DNA from: Branchiostoma floridae | Lineage: Eukaryota; Chordata; Leptocardii; Amphioxiformes; Branchiostomatidae | Direction of reading: 5' to 3' | Length of the DNA: 64,000 bases | Assembly (NCBI RefSeq): GCF_000003815.2 | Contig: NC_049992.1 | Span: 9,216,567-9,280,566, forward strand | Part shown: positions 45,263 through 55,822 of the stretch, in pieces | Numbering within the stretch: the stretch's first letter is position 1 | Layout: every line of letters begins with the position of its first letter | The notes under the pieces: model-generated | What the model saw: only the letters and a program-made list of their open reading frames with translations | What the model was told of the DNA's origin: nothing | Databases searched by the model: none | Made by a program: the position numbers and the translations under genes

Positions 45263-46585
45263 AAGGTTGAAATTAGGCCTATTAGCCTATTGCCTACTTT
45301 GAGTAAGGTATTGGAAAAAGTTGTACACAATCAAATCTGGCAGTATGCAGCACTGAATGATATTGTAACACCTTTCCAACATGCCTATAGACCAAATCAT
45401 TCCACGACTACTGCTTTATTACGAATGACGGATGATTGGCTCTCCGCTATGGATAAAGGCGAAATGGTAGGGGTTGTTTATATCGACTTCAGTGCCGCAT
45501 TCGATTTAGTTGACCATGAGCTCTTGTTGACAAAATTACAATCCTATGGTTTCAGTTCAGGCCCTTTAGCTTGGATGAGAAGTTATCTTCATGCCAGAAC
45601 GCAGGTAGTGTATATTAACGGGCACTTTTCGGAACCATCTGTACTTGAATGTGGCGTTCCCCAAGGAAGTTGTTTAGGCCCTCTTATTTTCACACTTTTC
45701 ACTAATGATTTACCTTTGTCAGTTTCAAATAGCACAACTGAAATGTATGCAGATGATACAAGTATGTACAAAGCCGCTAAGTCCGTAGCTGAGATTGCTG
45801 CTGTCTTACAGCCTGACCTCAATAAGATTGTAGAATGGGTAAAGAACAACAAACTTGTGATGAATGTCCTTAAGACTAAGTGCATGCTTTTTGGATCTAC
45901 TCGAAAACTGGCTCTTCTACCTTCAACCTCACTGAATTTGGTTATTGGAACTAGAAATATTGAACAGGTGAAAGAGACGGTTTTGTTGGGGCTGCACATG
46001 GATCAGTCACTTACATGGGATTTGCATATCAATAATGTTGTTGCCAAACAATCAAGGAATATCGCCCTTGTGAGAAGGCACGCATGGGCCATGTCTTATG
46101 AAGTCTGCAAGGTTGTTTTATGCGCACTTGTATTATCAGTAGCACAGTACTGTCTCCCAGTTCTAGCAAACATGTCTGAATCAAATGCTCGAAAGCTCCA
46201 GGTTGTACAGAACAGAGCCTGTAGATTGGTGCTTAAATGTCCACTAGAAACACATGTTAAGCAAATGCATTCAGACTTGGGTTGGCCCATGGTACGAGAA
46301 AGATTCGCCATCAGCACGTTGACTATGTTTTTCAGAATACTTGTCAGTAAGGAGCCCCATAACATTTACAGCTCCATCGTCCCTGTCCATTCTACCCACA
46401 CATATTCAACTAGATTATCCAACTCCTTCAGTTTTAAACTCCCTAAGCCAAAAACAAACTCAAAAAAGCGAACTTTTCTCTACCGTGCCATCAGTCTTTG
46501 GAATGACCTACCACCTTACATCAAATCCCAGCCCAACATCTCACGCTTTAAAAAGGCAATGTATCAAGTCTTCTCAAGCCAATAG
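45263..46585 (+). CDS. Non-LTR retrotransposon reverse transcriptase (partial ORF2)
   Basis: About 440 codons, uninterrupted; no genuine start, since the frame is truncated at its 5' end (a TTG at 45290 is not a real start). RT motifs in order: PISLLPTLSKVLEKVVHNQI, the first catalytic Asp in YIDFSAAFDLVDH, GVPQGSCLGPLIFTLFTNDL, the catalytic MYADDTSMY, then the thumb-like region and the SLWNDLPPYIKS C-terminal signature common to CR1/Jockey-like elements. All three catalytic Asp residues are present, but without the endonuclease it cannot mobilise itself. The enzyme class copies its RNA at a nicked target (target-primed reverse transcription). Confidence 0.92.
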   Translation, partial: KVEIRPISLLPTLSKVLEKVVHNQIWQYAALNDIVTPFQHAYRPNHSTTTALLRMTDDWLSAMDKGEMVGVVYIDFSAAFDLVDHELLLTKLQSYGFSSGPLAWMRSYLHARTQVVYINGHFSEPSVLECGVPQGSCLGPLIFTLFTNDLPLSVSNSTTEMYADDTSMYKAAKSVAEIAAVLQPDLNKIVEWVKNNKLVMNVLKTKCMLFGSTRKLALLPSTSLNLVIGTRNIEQVKETVLLGLHMDQSLTWDLHINNVVAKQSRNIALVRRHAWAMSYEVCKVVLCALVLSVAQYCLPVLANMSESNARKLQVVQNRACRLVLKCPLETHVKQMHSDLGWPMVRERFAISTLTMFFRILVSKEPHNIYSSIVPVHSTHTYSTRLSNSFSFKLPKPKTNSKKRTFLYRAISLWNDLPPYIKSQPNISRFKKAMYQVFSSQ

Positions 46586-46745
46586 TTTTTTTAATGATTG
46601 TGTATCTATCATTATCTGCTTGTATATATACATGTATGTTTGTGTATATATTTTCGTTTGTTTATGTATGTTTCATTGTTTCATATGAACCCTGGTAGAC
46701 TAGCCCTAAATAGGGCTAAAGGGTATCGGAATAAAGGAATAAAGG
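45263..46745 (+). mobile_element. 5'-truncated CR1/L2-type LINE with open RT domain
   Basis: Open frame from 45263 (after TAA) to the stop at 46583-46585, then a short 3' UTR. It begins directly at the RT block RPISLLPTLSK, so the 5' UTR, ORF1 and endonuclease are missing: a typical 5' truncation. The 3' end has a stem-loop (TAGCCCT-AAAT-AGGGCTA at 46701-46718) followed by two GGAATAAA-type units (46728-46744), the kind of tail seen in CR1/L2-like LINEs. No clear target duplication seen. Confidence 0.9.
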
Positions 46746-48334
46746 AAAAGACGGAACAATTCTTAACACCATGCTTTTGTTTCCACATATCTTGGAACAT
46801 TTTCAATTTACGAATTCCTTTTTAAACAGACTCTGCGCATACGTGGAAGCCTATCCACTTGAGCTTAACTTCTTAGACATGAAGGTCGGCTTAAAGACAA
46901 AGTAGTTCATGCAAAAGAATCTTATCAACAGCACGGTACATGTCTTTTGAAACGACTCATTCTGCCAAATCACGTAGTAATTCAACAATGTTTCTGTGAA
47001 CAACTTCAATAGATGTCTTCACACCTAACGAGTCAATGTGATTTTCGATTTGCCGGTTCGGTTAACTTTTCATTAGTTTTCCCCAACTCAAGATTACGGG
47101 AGATTTTTTTCTACAGAGTATTATCCTTCAGGGCTGCCGTTAGTCTAGTTTCACATAGGAGGTTGATCAAAGGAATGCCCGAGTTTGTGTTTAGTTGATT
47201 ATTTTTCAGGACTTACATCCTTTGAAGGTGCGCACGTGGTTTGTTGATTATTTGAAAATCTTGAATCAACTTTTCGTTCCATGAATTAGTGCAGTGAAAT
47301 ATATAGAAAACAAGGTTTAGCCAGGAAGCGTGATGTTGCTGATAAACATACTGAATACACACGTCGTATGGTGGGGAGGGGGGCGTTACGTACATACGGC
47401 GATGCCTACCAAATACTTTGATATATATTTTCAACTCATATGTATGTGAAAATTTCCTAAAGATCAAAGCACATTGCAGATATTGTTTATTTTGATATAC
47501 TGGTACTGTACGGATGTTCAAACAAGTTTGGTTTTACCTTTAGAACATGGTTTTTCGTTATGTTCTCTAGCGGACGCTACATGAACTGCAGACACCAATG
47601 GATTGTTTGAGCAACCGCCAAAGAAAATGAACACATACTAGTACAACTTTTCATTGAATATAAGAATGGCAAAAGCTTTGGGAGAATGTTATTCCAATGT
47701 TCTAAACGGACAAACACGTTTTGTTTGCATGTAATGTTTATTTTTAGACCTCGATAGTCTAAAAACGGACGTTTGACGGCGAAAAACAGCTTATCAAGGC
47801 GACACCTTTATGTCTTTTTACTCAAACACGCAAAAATTCATCCGTCAAAACCAGACTTCAGAGGCTAATTTCTGCCTTCCGGTGTCCCCGTTGGTCTGTT
47901 ACCGAGTCTATTAATGAATTCCAAACAAAACCTGCTGGAGGCGCTCTAGTGCGTCACACAAGGCGACCGCTATTCACAATGACAATATTGTGCGTTTTAA
48001 TCAGGAGCTGCCAGCTGGTAATCAAGAGATAAAAAGGCTTTGAAAACAACTATTGAAAATCTTGTCCCGGTGGTTTTCTAGTCATTACCGATGCATTAGA
48101 TCTCCTGATGACCCGTAAATGGCCTCTTGATTAGGACGATTTCTTCTGTTTATGAGTTAAATGACGTAATGAAGAGAAACTCATCTAAAGATTCTCCTAA
48201 TCAAAGAGGGACACTTAAAGTAATAACTGAACGTTTATGTCATTCAACTATATTATGTTTCATCACACCCAACACACTTATTTAGAAGAGCAGGAGTGAC
48301 CCGGTATCATTGTCTAAACACGCAGGCTATAGCT
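46746..48334. other. Intergenic, no gene seen
   Basis: Short ORFs only; nothing recognised. Confidence 0.4.
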
Positions 48335-48490
48335 AATCTCCAGGCAAGATCCTAGGGTAACTAACACAAGATAGTATCAGAAGCTTGCCTAGGGGTGAAA
48401 CCGACTTACATGTAGTAGTGTGTATGATATCGTAGAATACACACTCCTAGGCCGACTTCACTCCTCTGTCAACTTTTGATACTACAGTTG
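48335..48490. repeat. Diverged AATCTCC-family MITE
   Basis: AATCTCCAGGCAAGATCCTA..AAGATAGTATCAGAAGC at the left and a CTTTTGATACTAC end at the right; an inverted core TAGTGTGTATGATATCG / ATACACACTCCTAGG. Confidence 0.6.
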
Positions 48491-49790
48491 ATACGGCAAC
48501 ATGGATGCCAGCCGCGCGTGCATCAATATTCGTCGGTTCCAAAAAAAGCTTTCAACCATACTGCAAACAGTATACAAAGAAGGTGGAAAATTGGGGAATA
48601 TTTCCCGTAAGATTTATATCGAGAAACGGATGCTGACGTCACACAATGTCAATGTCAATGCCAAAGTCAAAGAAAATATCAAAGAACAAAAAATGAAGAT
48701 CTATTGTTCGGTATACCATACTCTATATGTTCAGTCATTTGCCCCCCTTCCTGACCACAATCATAGATTTTATAACAAAGCAACTTTTTGCGCCTAATTG
48801 AAATATAATCTTTTTCTTCGCATGCTCCCATCAAGTTTCGGTGCTGTCGCTGTCTTTACAAAGAATTTCAACGAAGTTTGAAAAAAATTCAATAGGGCCA
48901 GTTGGATTTTGCTATGGCCTTTTGATACTACCTTGTACCATCTGTAAATCTGCTATGAGAAGATACGACGAGCAGGCAGATGGGTTGATTAACCCGTCAA
49001 AGACTGAGGTGTCATTGCACCCACGGGCCTCCCACAAAGCCTTAATGGGAACTAATTACACAAAGAAAAGGTGTGAAAAATCCGTTTTCTGGGTCCTCGA
49101 CTTTGCATGATGAAAACCACTGATATACATAACACAATCATCTCACTACTTCTACATGTACTGAAGTGGATTACATCAAAGATTGCAGCCAGTCGCAATA
49201 TGTATTTGGCTTTTAGATAGCAGTTTATATGCCATCACAGACAATAGAAAAAAGCTAAACGCATATCTTAAAAGACTTGGTTTCACTTGAAATGTGATTA
49301 TGTTAAGCTAAAAGTTTTCCTTTTTTCCGAGTTTTGTCGACCAAGCACCTCATCAGTAAACGAGTTTTGTTTCCTGTGTCACGAGGGACGATTTTGAGAA
49401 GAAAATGCGTTTCATTTTAACTTAAAGAATAAAGATCACAAAAATGCTTGGATTCTCCGCTTAAACTTTGATAACTTCAACAGATACCAGAAAACCAAGA
49501 AGGTTATGAGAAAACGTAATATAGTTTTGTGTTTAAGAACGTATAATGATTTATAAATGGTAAATTGAATAGACGGAATGATACAGAAACAGTTAGGTAT
49601 CAAGACATCTATGTGACTAGTACACTTTTAGGGAACCAAGAACTGATATAGAACATATGCACTTCCATCCCGTATTTCTACAGCACCATTTGCTAACAGA
49701 CCACACATGGGTTTAGAACAATCCACCGAATTAGCAGGAAATTTTCACTTACACCATTGTATAGACCCCCTCTAAGCTCAAACGAGATCT
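48491..49790. other. Intergenic, no gene seen
   Basis: ORFs 48501-48797 and 48841-49110 show no domain. Confidence 0.35.
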
Positions 49791-49794
49791 TCTA

Positions 49795-51140
49795 ATAACC
49801 GTAAAATAACAGATGTCACAGCTACTCAAATCTACATCCTCGCAGACTACCCCCCCCCCCCCCACACACACACACACTCAGGGGTCTAGACAAAGCACTT
49901 TGTAATTGTTACATGTGTCGACGTGAATCCAAGTTTGTCAATCCATCTGGTCCTGCTGAACAAATGTTATGTCAGAATACAACAGAGACTTGAAAATGAT
50001 TAAAAATAACAAAAATTGACATTTCAGAAGTTTGTGAAGGAGTTCTAGGTTATCATGTCCTTTGCTAATGCGTTTAGAACAAACTTCGGTACAAAACAGT
50101 GTGCGTTCTAGATAATCTGAAAATCAACATTACAACATAACGCAAAGTGGTGTATTTTATAAGACAACTAGCTACAGTATATAGTAAGATAAATATAATA
50201 TTTATGCATACAGACTCCAGGTTTACAATATTGAAAGAAGATATAATGCGCGGTGTAAATTGAAACGTTACATTGCACTACTTGCTACTTACTTTAATCT
50301 AATACATGCACAAAATACAGATATGTTGTGTGCTATACAATATTAAAAAGAGAGCCGTGTGTCCAGTGTAGAGATTTTGTCAGACGTAAAAAGACCAAAC
50401 ATATGAATGAATGTAGCTTTAGTGCGTAGAAGACCACACAAACAGGAACCTCAAAATGAAACAATGGGCAAAATTGGCAGAAAATTTTTCCTTGCAGCTG
50501 TAAAAGTCCCCCTCCAAGGTCAAATTGGATTTGAAATAGCCGTAAAAACAGATGTCACAGCCACTCAGGTCTACATCATCACGAATCAACCCCCTCCCAC
50601 CCAAACTGGAGGGGGGCTGTTCAAAACAAAACAGGCTGTACCCATATGTCAGCATGCTTGTATATTCCTTGACACAACCAAAGAAAACATATTAGATAAT
50701 AGAAATATTCTAAACGCATGTGTCTTTAATGTTTATTTGATTGTGAATAATAAGACAATCCACAAAAGTGTTACTCTTCGTCACTGCACTCTTGTAACTA
50801 GCCAATATAAAAAGAAAAGCATAAGAGGATGACTGTTTCATCTTTTATTACCTTTGCTCCTGACCCACACGGTACACACCGACATTTAAGCTTCGGATAA
50901 ATTTGAATAATCACCAGAAAATTCTACTAATCCTCCCCAGCAAAATTCCGTACATCTTGAATGGTGGCTAAACCTGTTGTAGAGAAGAGATTTTCACGGC
51001 CTCTCGATTTTACATCACCAAAAAAGTGCATGCATAACATTAGCGGCCCCCCTCCCACTGTACCACCCAAAGAGGATTGGACCATGGACAGTCACAATCA
51101 CCCATATGGCAACAAGTGGGCAGAAATCTGCTCGCAACTT
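49795..51140. repeat. Repeat-derived region sharing blocks with 20560-20810
   Basis: CAGATGTCACAGC(C/T)ACTCA, TCTACATC occurs at 49810 and 50550 followed by C-rich tracts; 50990-51120 repeats 20690-20810. The 141-codon ORF at 50407-50832 spans these blocks and is probably repeat-derived. (C)n(CA)n lies at 49851-49876. Confidence 0.6.
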
Positions 51141-52600
51141 GACTATAACTTACATGGCTCAGTGAAGGATTACAACATAATCTAGACTAGGAAGCATACC
51201 AATCTTCTAAAAAAAGTGATGAATAAGACATCGTCGCATCACAGAATTTTTAGGCGAGCCCATAGTCTGTGACGTCGTGGTAAAAATAGTGCGACAAAAA
51301 TCTTTGCGTGAAAGCTAGCGAGGCATGTTAACTTTACTGTAATTTAGTACATAGTAGGTTCTGTATACATGTACAATGGCGCTAATGGGAAATGGTTTGG
51401 GATTCTTTGTTTCTTGCTAAAAAGTGTATTGCAAATAACTAGTTTCTACTGTACAATTAGTCGTCTTTTAGATCGTATGAATAAAATAAGATTGTGAAGT
51501 TTGTACAGTCAGCGTATCAATGCACGTGGCCTTTAAAGCTGTCTGTGTTAGTCGGCTGCCCCATTAAAAGCGGGCGTTAAAGTGTTGGAAGAAAACTTTC
51601 TTTTGTTTTCTGTTATTTTGTAGATTGTTTCCTCAACTTTGCTTTATAATCTTATCAGCGTTAATGTCAGCCACTCCCCAGTCCGTGGTCTTTAACCATA
51701 GAAATAACCACAGGCGAAAAATCCTGTTCTACAACTAGTTGGGGGACTAGATTTGTATCTGCCCCCCTCCCCCATGTCCCTCAATAAGCCAACCTTGAAT
51801 GACAACATGTCTGATATGCAATCAAATAACAATAATATATTTCTCTGAACACCTAAAGAAAAGATCCAATTCAGTGTGTATAATGTAGGTCGCTGTCTGA
51901 GATACCAGCTTATTTTCGATAATTGGCAATTTTCTTGGATTTGAACTCATGCAAATTTAAAACAAATCGCAAGATGGCGCCATTACACCGGTAGCTGTTT
52001 CCAATGCACTACTTTCGCAAAATGACAAGAACTGTATAGAAAAGAGACATGATATAAAGTTTAAAGTTACGGTTTTATTTGCTTTGATCATACATCAACA
52101 TTTGACAAAGGTCAAACATCATACATCAATATTTGCGTAAGGTTGTCAACTATTAATGAAGACCTTTATTGCACATTTTTGCCCCACTGGGCTAAGTACA
52201 GGTCACACGGTAAGAATCACATATATGTAACAATGGAAACAATCATACACATCTATATATGCAGATGTGCGTCTAATCTATTCTATGACATTCGACTTCC
52301 TCTCGCTTCTTGGTAATTGCATAAATGTAGCTAGCTGTGTGGTTGGTTAGAGTTGGTTTATCAAAAGCTGTCAGGAATATAAATTTCTCTTTACTGTTCA
52401 AGTTAATTAATATGAATGCTCTTGGTTCCAATCGACAATCCGTATTCTAAAATTGAAGGTGGAAGTGTTGTGGGCCACGGGGGCTTGACACACACAAAAA
52501 GTGCAACGCTTCCAATCTTATAGTCAAAAGAACGTTCACAGGTTGAGTAAAAAATGTTGTCTTTAAATTTTTTGACCTTCAATTTCCTTACGGCTAATAG
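51141..52600. other. Intergenic, no gene seen
   Basis: AT-rich; short repeats CATACATCAA-CATTTG at 52090 and 52121. Nothing else recognised. Confidence 0.4.
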
Positions 52601-52604
52601 GCAC

Positions 52605-53320
52605 TCATTCACATAGGAGTCGATCGAGTCAGTAAAGTGTCGTTCGGACAGTTTTCGGGCACAACATTGGGATTTATACTCAGCAATTTGTATAACCTAC
52701 GTAAAGCTATCTGTGTGTGTGTTATGCAACAATATGCATGCAACAATTTTGTACATTGTATATCGTGCAGTTACTATATTGTGCAGTTACTAAGCCTCTA
52801 GATGGTAGCCATGACTGCATGACGTCATTCTACACGATGATAATGAATAAATCAAGTCATCACTCGGTACAGCCATTCTGCCCGTGGGTGTTATCAGTGG
52901 GTGTTTCTATCTGCATTGCAGACTAATCGCTCGATTGTTTTTCTGGTTTTATATCAGAATGTTAAAAAACATTATTTGGTATCTGAACTTTGAACTACTT
53001 GAATGAATTTGCCATGAGGTCGTACCTGAATAGGTGAATATACAAGTTGCATGAAAGTTTATATGTGACAGGTCGTTCGGTGTAATATAACTAGCTACTG
53101 CCACGCTTCATGCCTGCAAAAACATACTATTCCAGCTACTGTTTCCCCAGCACTGGTTCACCGGCAGCAAGTCGGTATTGTCATTTATAAAGTTAACAAA
53201 ATACCTTCTGTTGTCAGCGACAGTCCTGACCAACTCACGGACGCCATGCCTGATGCGCTACAACAAGCTAAGAGCGGAGGTGCATTCCGTTTTTGTAAAT
53301 CTAACGTAAGAATGTAACAA
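52605..53320 (+). pseudogene. Truncated duplicate of the lectin gene 5' region
   Basis: 52605-52930 aligns with 54870-55150 (TCGATxGAGTC..GTAAAGTG.., CAGTTTTxGGGCACAACATT, CCATTCT.CCCGTGGGTGT) and 52980-53190 with 55440-55680 (CCAGCTACTGTT.CCCCA, TGGTTCACCGG). It then jumps to an exon-like block 53218-53279 that matches the end of lectin exon 2 (SPDQLTDAMPDALQQAKSGG and the same GGAG|GTGCAT donor). Exon 1 and everything downstream are missing. Confidence 0.65.
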
Positions 53321-53642
53321 AGAAAACTCCCGTACATAACATCCCAACCATTTGATATTACCACACGCATGTTTCTTTCTCCGACCAATTATCTGCCAAC
53401 GCACTGTTGACATTTCGGGTTGTTTAGAATGGAATACGTTTCAGAGGTGTAACGTGAAACGTTCACCGAAAACTTTGTTTTGTTTGAATCTTTTAAATAT
53501 CTAATCAATCGGCTTTTAAGAAAAATAAAATTTATTGTAAAATCTGATACAATGATATCATTGTAGTTAAAGGCAAAACCAATATATGTAGTCACAATGA
53601 TGTACAATTGATGCACAATGAAGTTAAACAAAGACAAGATAC

Positions 53643-53759
53643 CTCCATCCTTAGTCTGTTGGCTACTGAATTTAGTTTGACTTCCAACATTGTCGCACTC
53701 GTAGTCAGGATCGCCATTGCTTTCAGTAGCAGTAGTGGGCTCAAGTTTGGTTCCTCTTT
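53643..53759 (-). CDS. Single exon of an opposite-strand receptor-like gene
   Basis: On the minus strand an acceptor (TTTTCATTGCAG) and a donor (GGAG|GTATCT) bound 117 bases that are open in one frame, phase 1 on both sides: about 39 residues including TESNGDPDYECDNVGSQTKF and ending QQTKDG. The exon has the same phase and a similar end (QQ..DG|G) as exon 2 of the + strand lectin, so it may be the cytoplasmic exon of a divergent paralogue; its Tyr motif is DYECD. No partner exons recognised. Confidence 0.5.
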
Positions 53760-53819
53760 CTGCAATGAAAATTGCCTAATATTTTCAAAACGCATTTAAT
53801 TGAATAAGATCTAAACAAA

Positions 53820-54640
53820 CCTATATAATTGTTTAAATGCCATGCACAGTGCAGAGTTAACAAGAGCTCAGAGACCTCATATCTCCATTAAATCACTTGA
53901 TTATGTTAATGACTTCAACTTTTGCATAATCGATGCTTAATTATGTACAACTGTAAATAACCTACGCTGGTCACTATGTTGATTGTCCAATCGTTTACCA
54001 CATCGATGAATTATGGAAATTTTGCATTAATTATGCAAATTAAGGAATTATTTGCATAATTGGTACCTGATAATTTTCCACCTGCCACAAACTACATATA
54101 TTGCATGTATTTGAGTTTAATGAAGAAACACTACAAATACAGATATTCCTCATTAAATACGCAAATTAAGTGTCAGTTTGCATAATTTGCACTTCATGAT
54201 GTGCACCTCTGTCTAAGCTGCCTACATACCAAATATCATGTAAATTTGTCGTTCCCTTCTTCAGTTATCCACCTTAGAAGATTTTGACAAAAATAGCCTT
54301 GCACTTCCAGAGCAACCTGCTAGGGGGACCAAATATACACCACATATCCCTTATGTCATAAGCTATCTGCCATCCAAAAATCAAGACCATTGCACATCCA
54401 GTTCAAAAGATCCAAAAAATGAATTTCTGCTGCAGTACCAAGGTCACATACCAGGTGGCCCCAAATTGACCTTGACCTTTGTCTTCCCAACACCTAGACA
54501 CAAAGCAAATATCATCGTAATCCATCTAGAGGTTCTTGAGTTATGCTCACTAAAAACAACAACACAGAAACACAGACAGACAGACAGACAGACAGACACA
54601 CCCAAAACTATATCTCCATTTTTCATGGAGATGAATATGT
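53820..54640. repeat. Dispersed repeat ending in CTCCATTTTTCATGGAG
   Basis: CTGCTAGGGGG.CC, ATAAGCTATCTGCCA, AATCAAGACCAT and TACCAAGGTCA are shared with 57880-58400. A TTATGCT..AACACAGA(CAGA)n tail and a terminal ATCTCCAT/ATGGAGAT hairpin follow. The left part has repeated ATGCAAATTAAG / TTGCATAATT motifs. Confidence 0.75.
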
Positions 54641-54869
54641 ACCATATCTTATAGAAAATTGACGTAAAAGTACAAAATATTTAATTTGTATTTTTTCCCG
54701 ACAAAACCAATGCTTAATACTTGCGAGCGGAGCAATTTAACGTTATCTTATAATCAAAAGAGCGTTCATAGTTTGAGTTTCAAAAAGTTGACTTTAAATA
54801 TTCTGACCTTCTATGTTTTTCTCAGCATACATAATTCATGTTTCTGGCGGCTAAAAGGCACCCATTTAT

Positions 54870-55149
54870 ATCTGATGAGTCGATGGAGTCTGTAAAGTGC
54901 CGTTCGAACAGTTTTAGGGCACAACATTGGGACTTAAAGCCAGCAATTTGTAAAATCTCCGTGTCTGCAATACAACAATTTGCGTTGTACATTGTCCAGT
55001 TACGTAGCCTCTGGATGATTGGGTGGTAGCCATATGGGGCTGCATGAAGTGTCATTCTTCACAGTAATGATGAATAAATCAAGTTATCACCTGTACTAGC
55101 CATTCTACCCGTGGGTGTCATCATAGTTTCTATCTGCAGTGCAGACTTA
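54870..55149 (+). promoter_or_regulatory. Candidate 5' region of the lectin gene, conserved in three copies
   Basis: GTAAAGTGCCGTTCGAACAG, TTTTAGGGCACAACATTGGG and following text recur at 52630-52930 and at the window's right edge (63967-64000). The order relative to lectin exons suggests the 5' flank of each gene copy; no TATA box is obvious. Confidence 0.4.
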
Positions 55150-55392
55150 TACCCCCTTTCCACTTGGACGGCGCTCTCGCCGCGCTCTCTCTGCGACCTA
55201 GTTTTTGACAGATCGCTCAACGAATTCTATAGAAAAGAAACGAATTTGTTTACACTTTGTGTGTTTTGTTGTCTTCTCAATCACACTTGTACGTTTTGTA
55301 TGATATACCCAGTGTGAAAGCGAAGGGTACACATATCCTATTTAGGTCGCAGTGAGAGCGCAGCGCGATCGCCGTCTAGTGGAAAGGGGGCC
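55150..55392. mobile_element. MITE, TACCCCCTTTCCACT family, TTA target duplication
   Basis: 243 bp inserted in the lectin 5' region: TACCCCCTTTCCACTTGGAC at the left, TCTAGTGGAAAGGGGG(CC) at the right, TTA at 55147-55149 and 55393-55395. The related copy is at 41475-41748. It is absent from the duplicate at 52.6-53.2 kb, so it inserted after duplication. Confidence 0.85.
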
Positions 55393-55737
55393 TTATCACT
55401 CGATTGCTTTTTGGATTTGACATTTTGCATTTGAACTTTGAACTACAGGAATGAATTCCTCATGAGATCGTACCTGAGTAGTCTAGACAAGTTGCCCAAT
55501 GGTTTATTTGTGACGCTCAGTGTAATATCTGTTGTCGCGCCGCGTGCTTGCAAAGCTGGTGCCAGTGTGTTACGCCAACGGTTGGCTATGTACATGTATG
55601 TATAAAAAAACATAGCATTCCAGCTACTGTTCCCCCAACGCTGGTTCACCGGTATTGTCACATCTAAATCTATCGCAAAATATAAGAAAGAAGATTTTTC
55701 TTGTTAAATCGTTCAGTTGCTACATTCTAGGTACACG

Positions 55738-55822
55738 ATGGATACGACAGAAGAAAATTCATGCGCAGGTACCGGTGTTCGATTCATCGACAATATGGCT
55801 TCAAACCTAACTGCCAGTAGAG
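55738..55822 (+). CDS. Lectin exon 1 (start of cytoplasmic region)
   Basis: ATG at 55738, 28 codons plus one base, ending AGA G|GTAGGT, a strong donor. Encodes MDTTEENSCAGTG.. through NLTASR; no signal peptide, as expected for a type II membrane protein. Confidence 0.55.
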
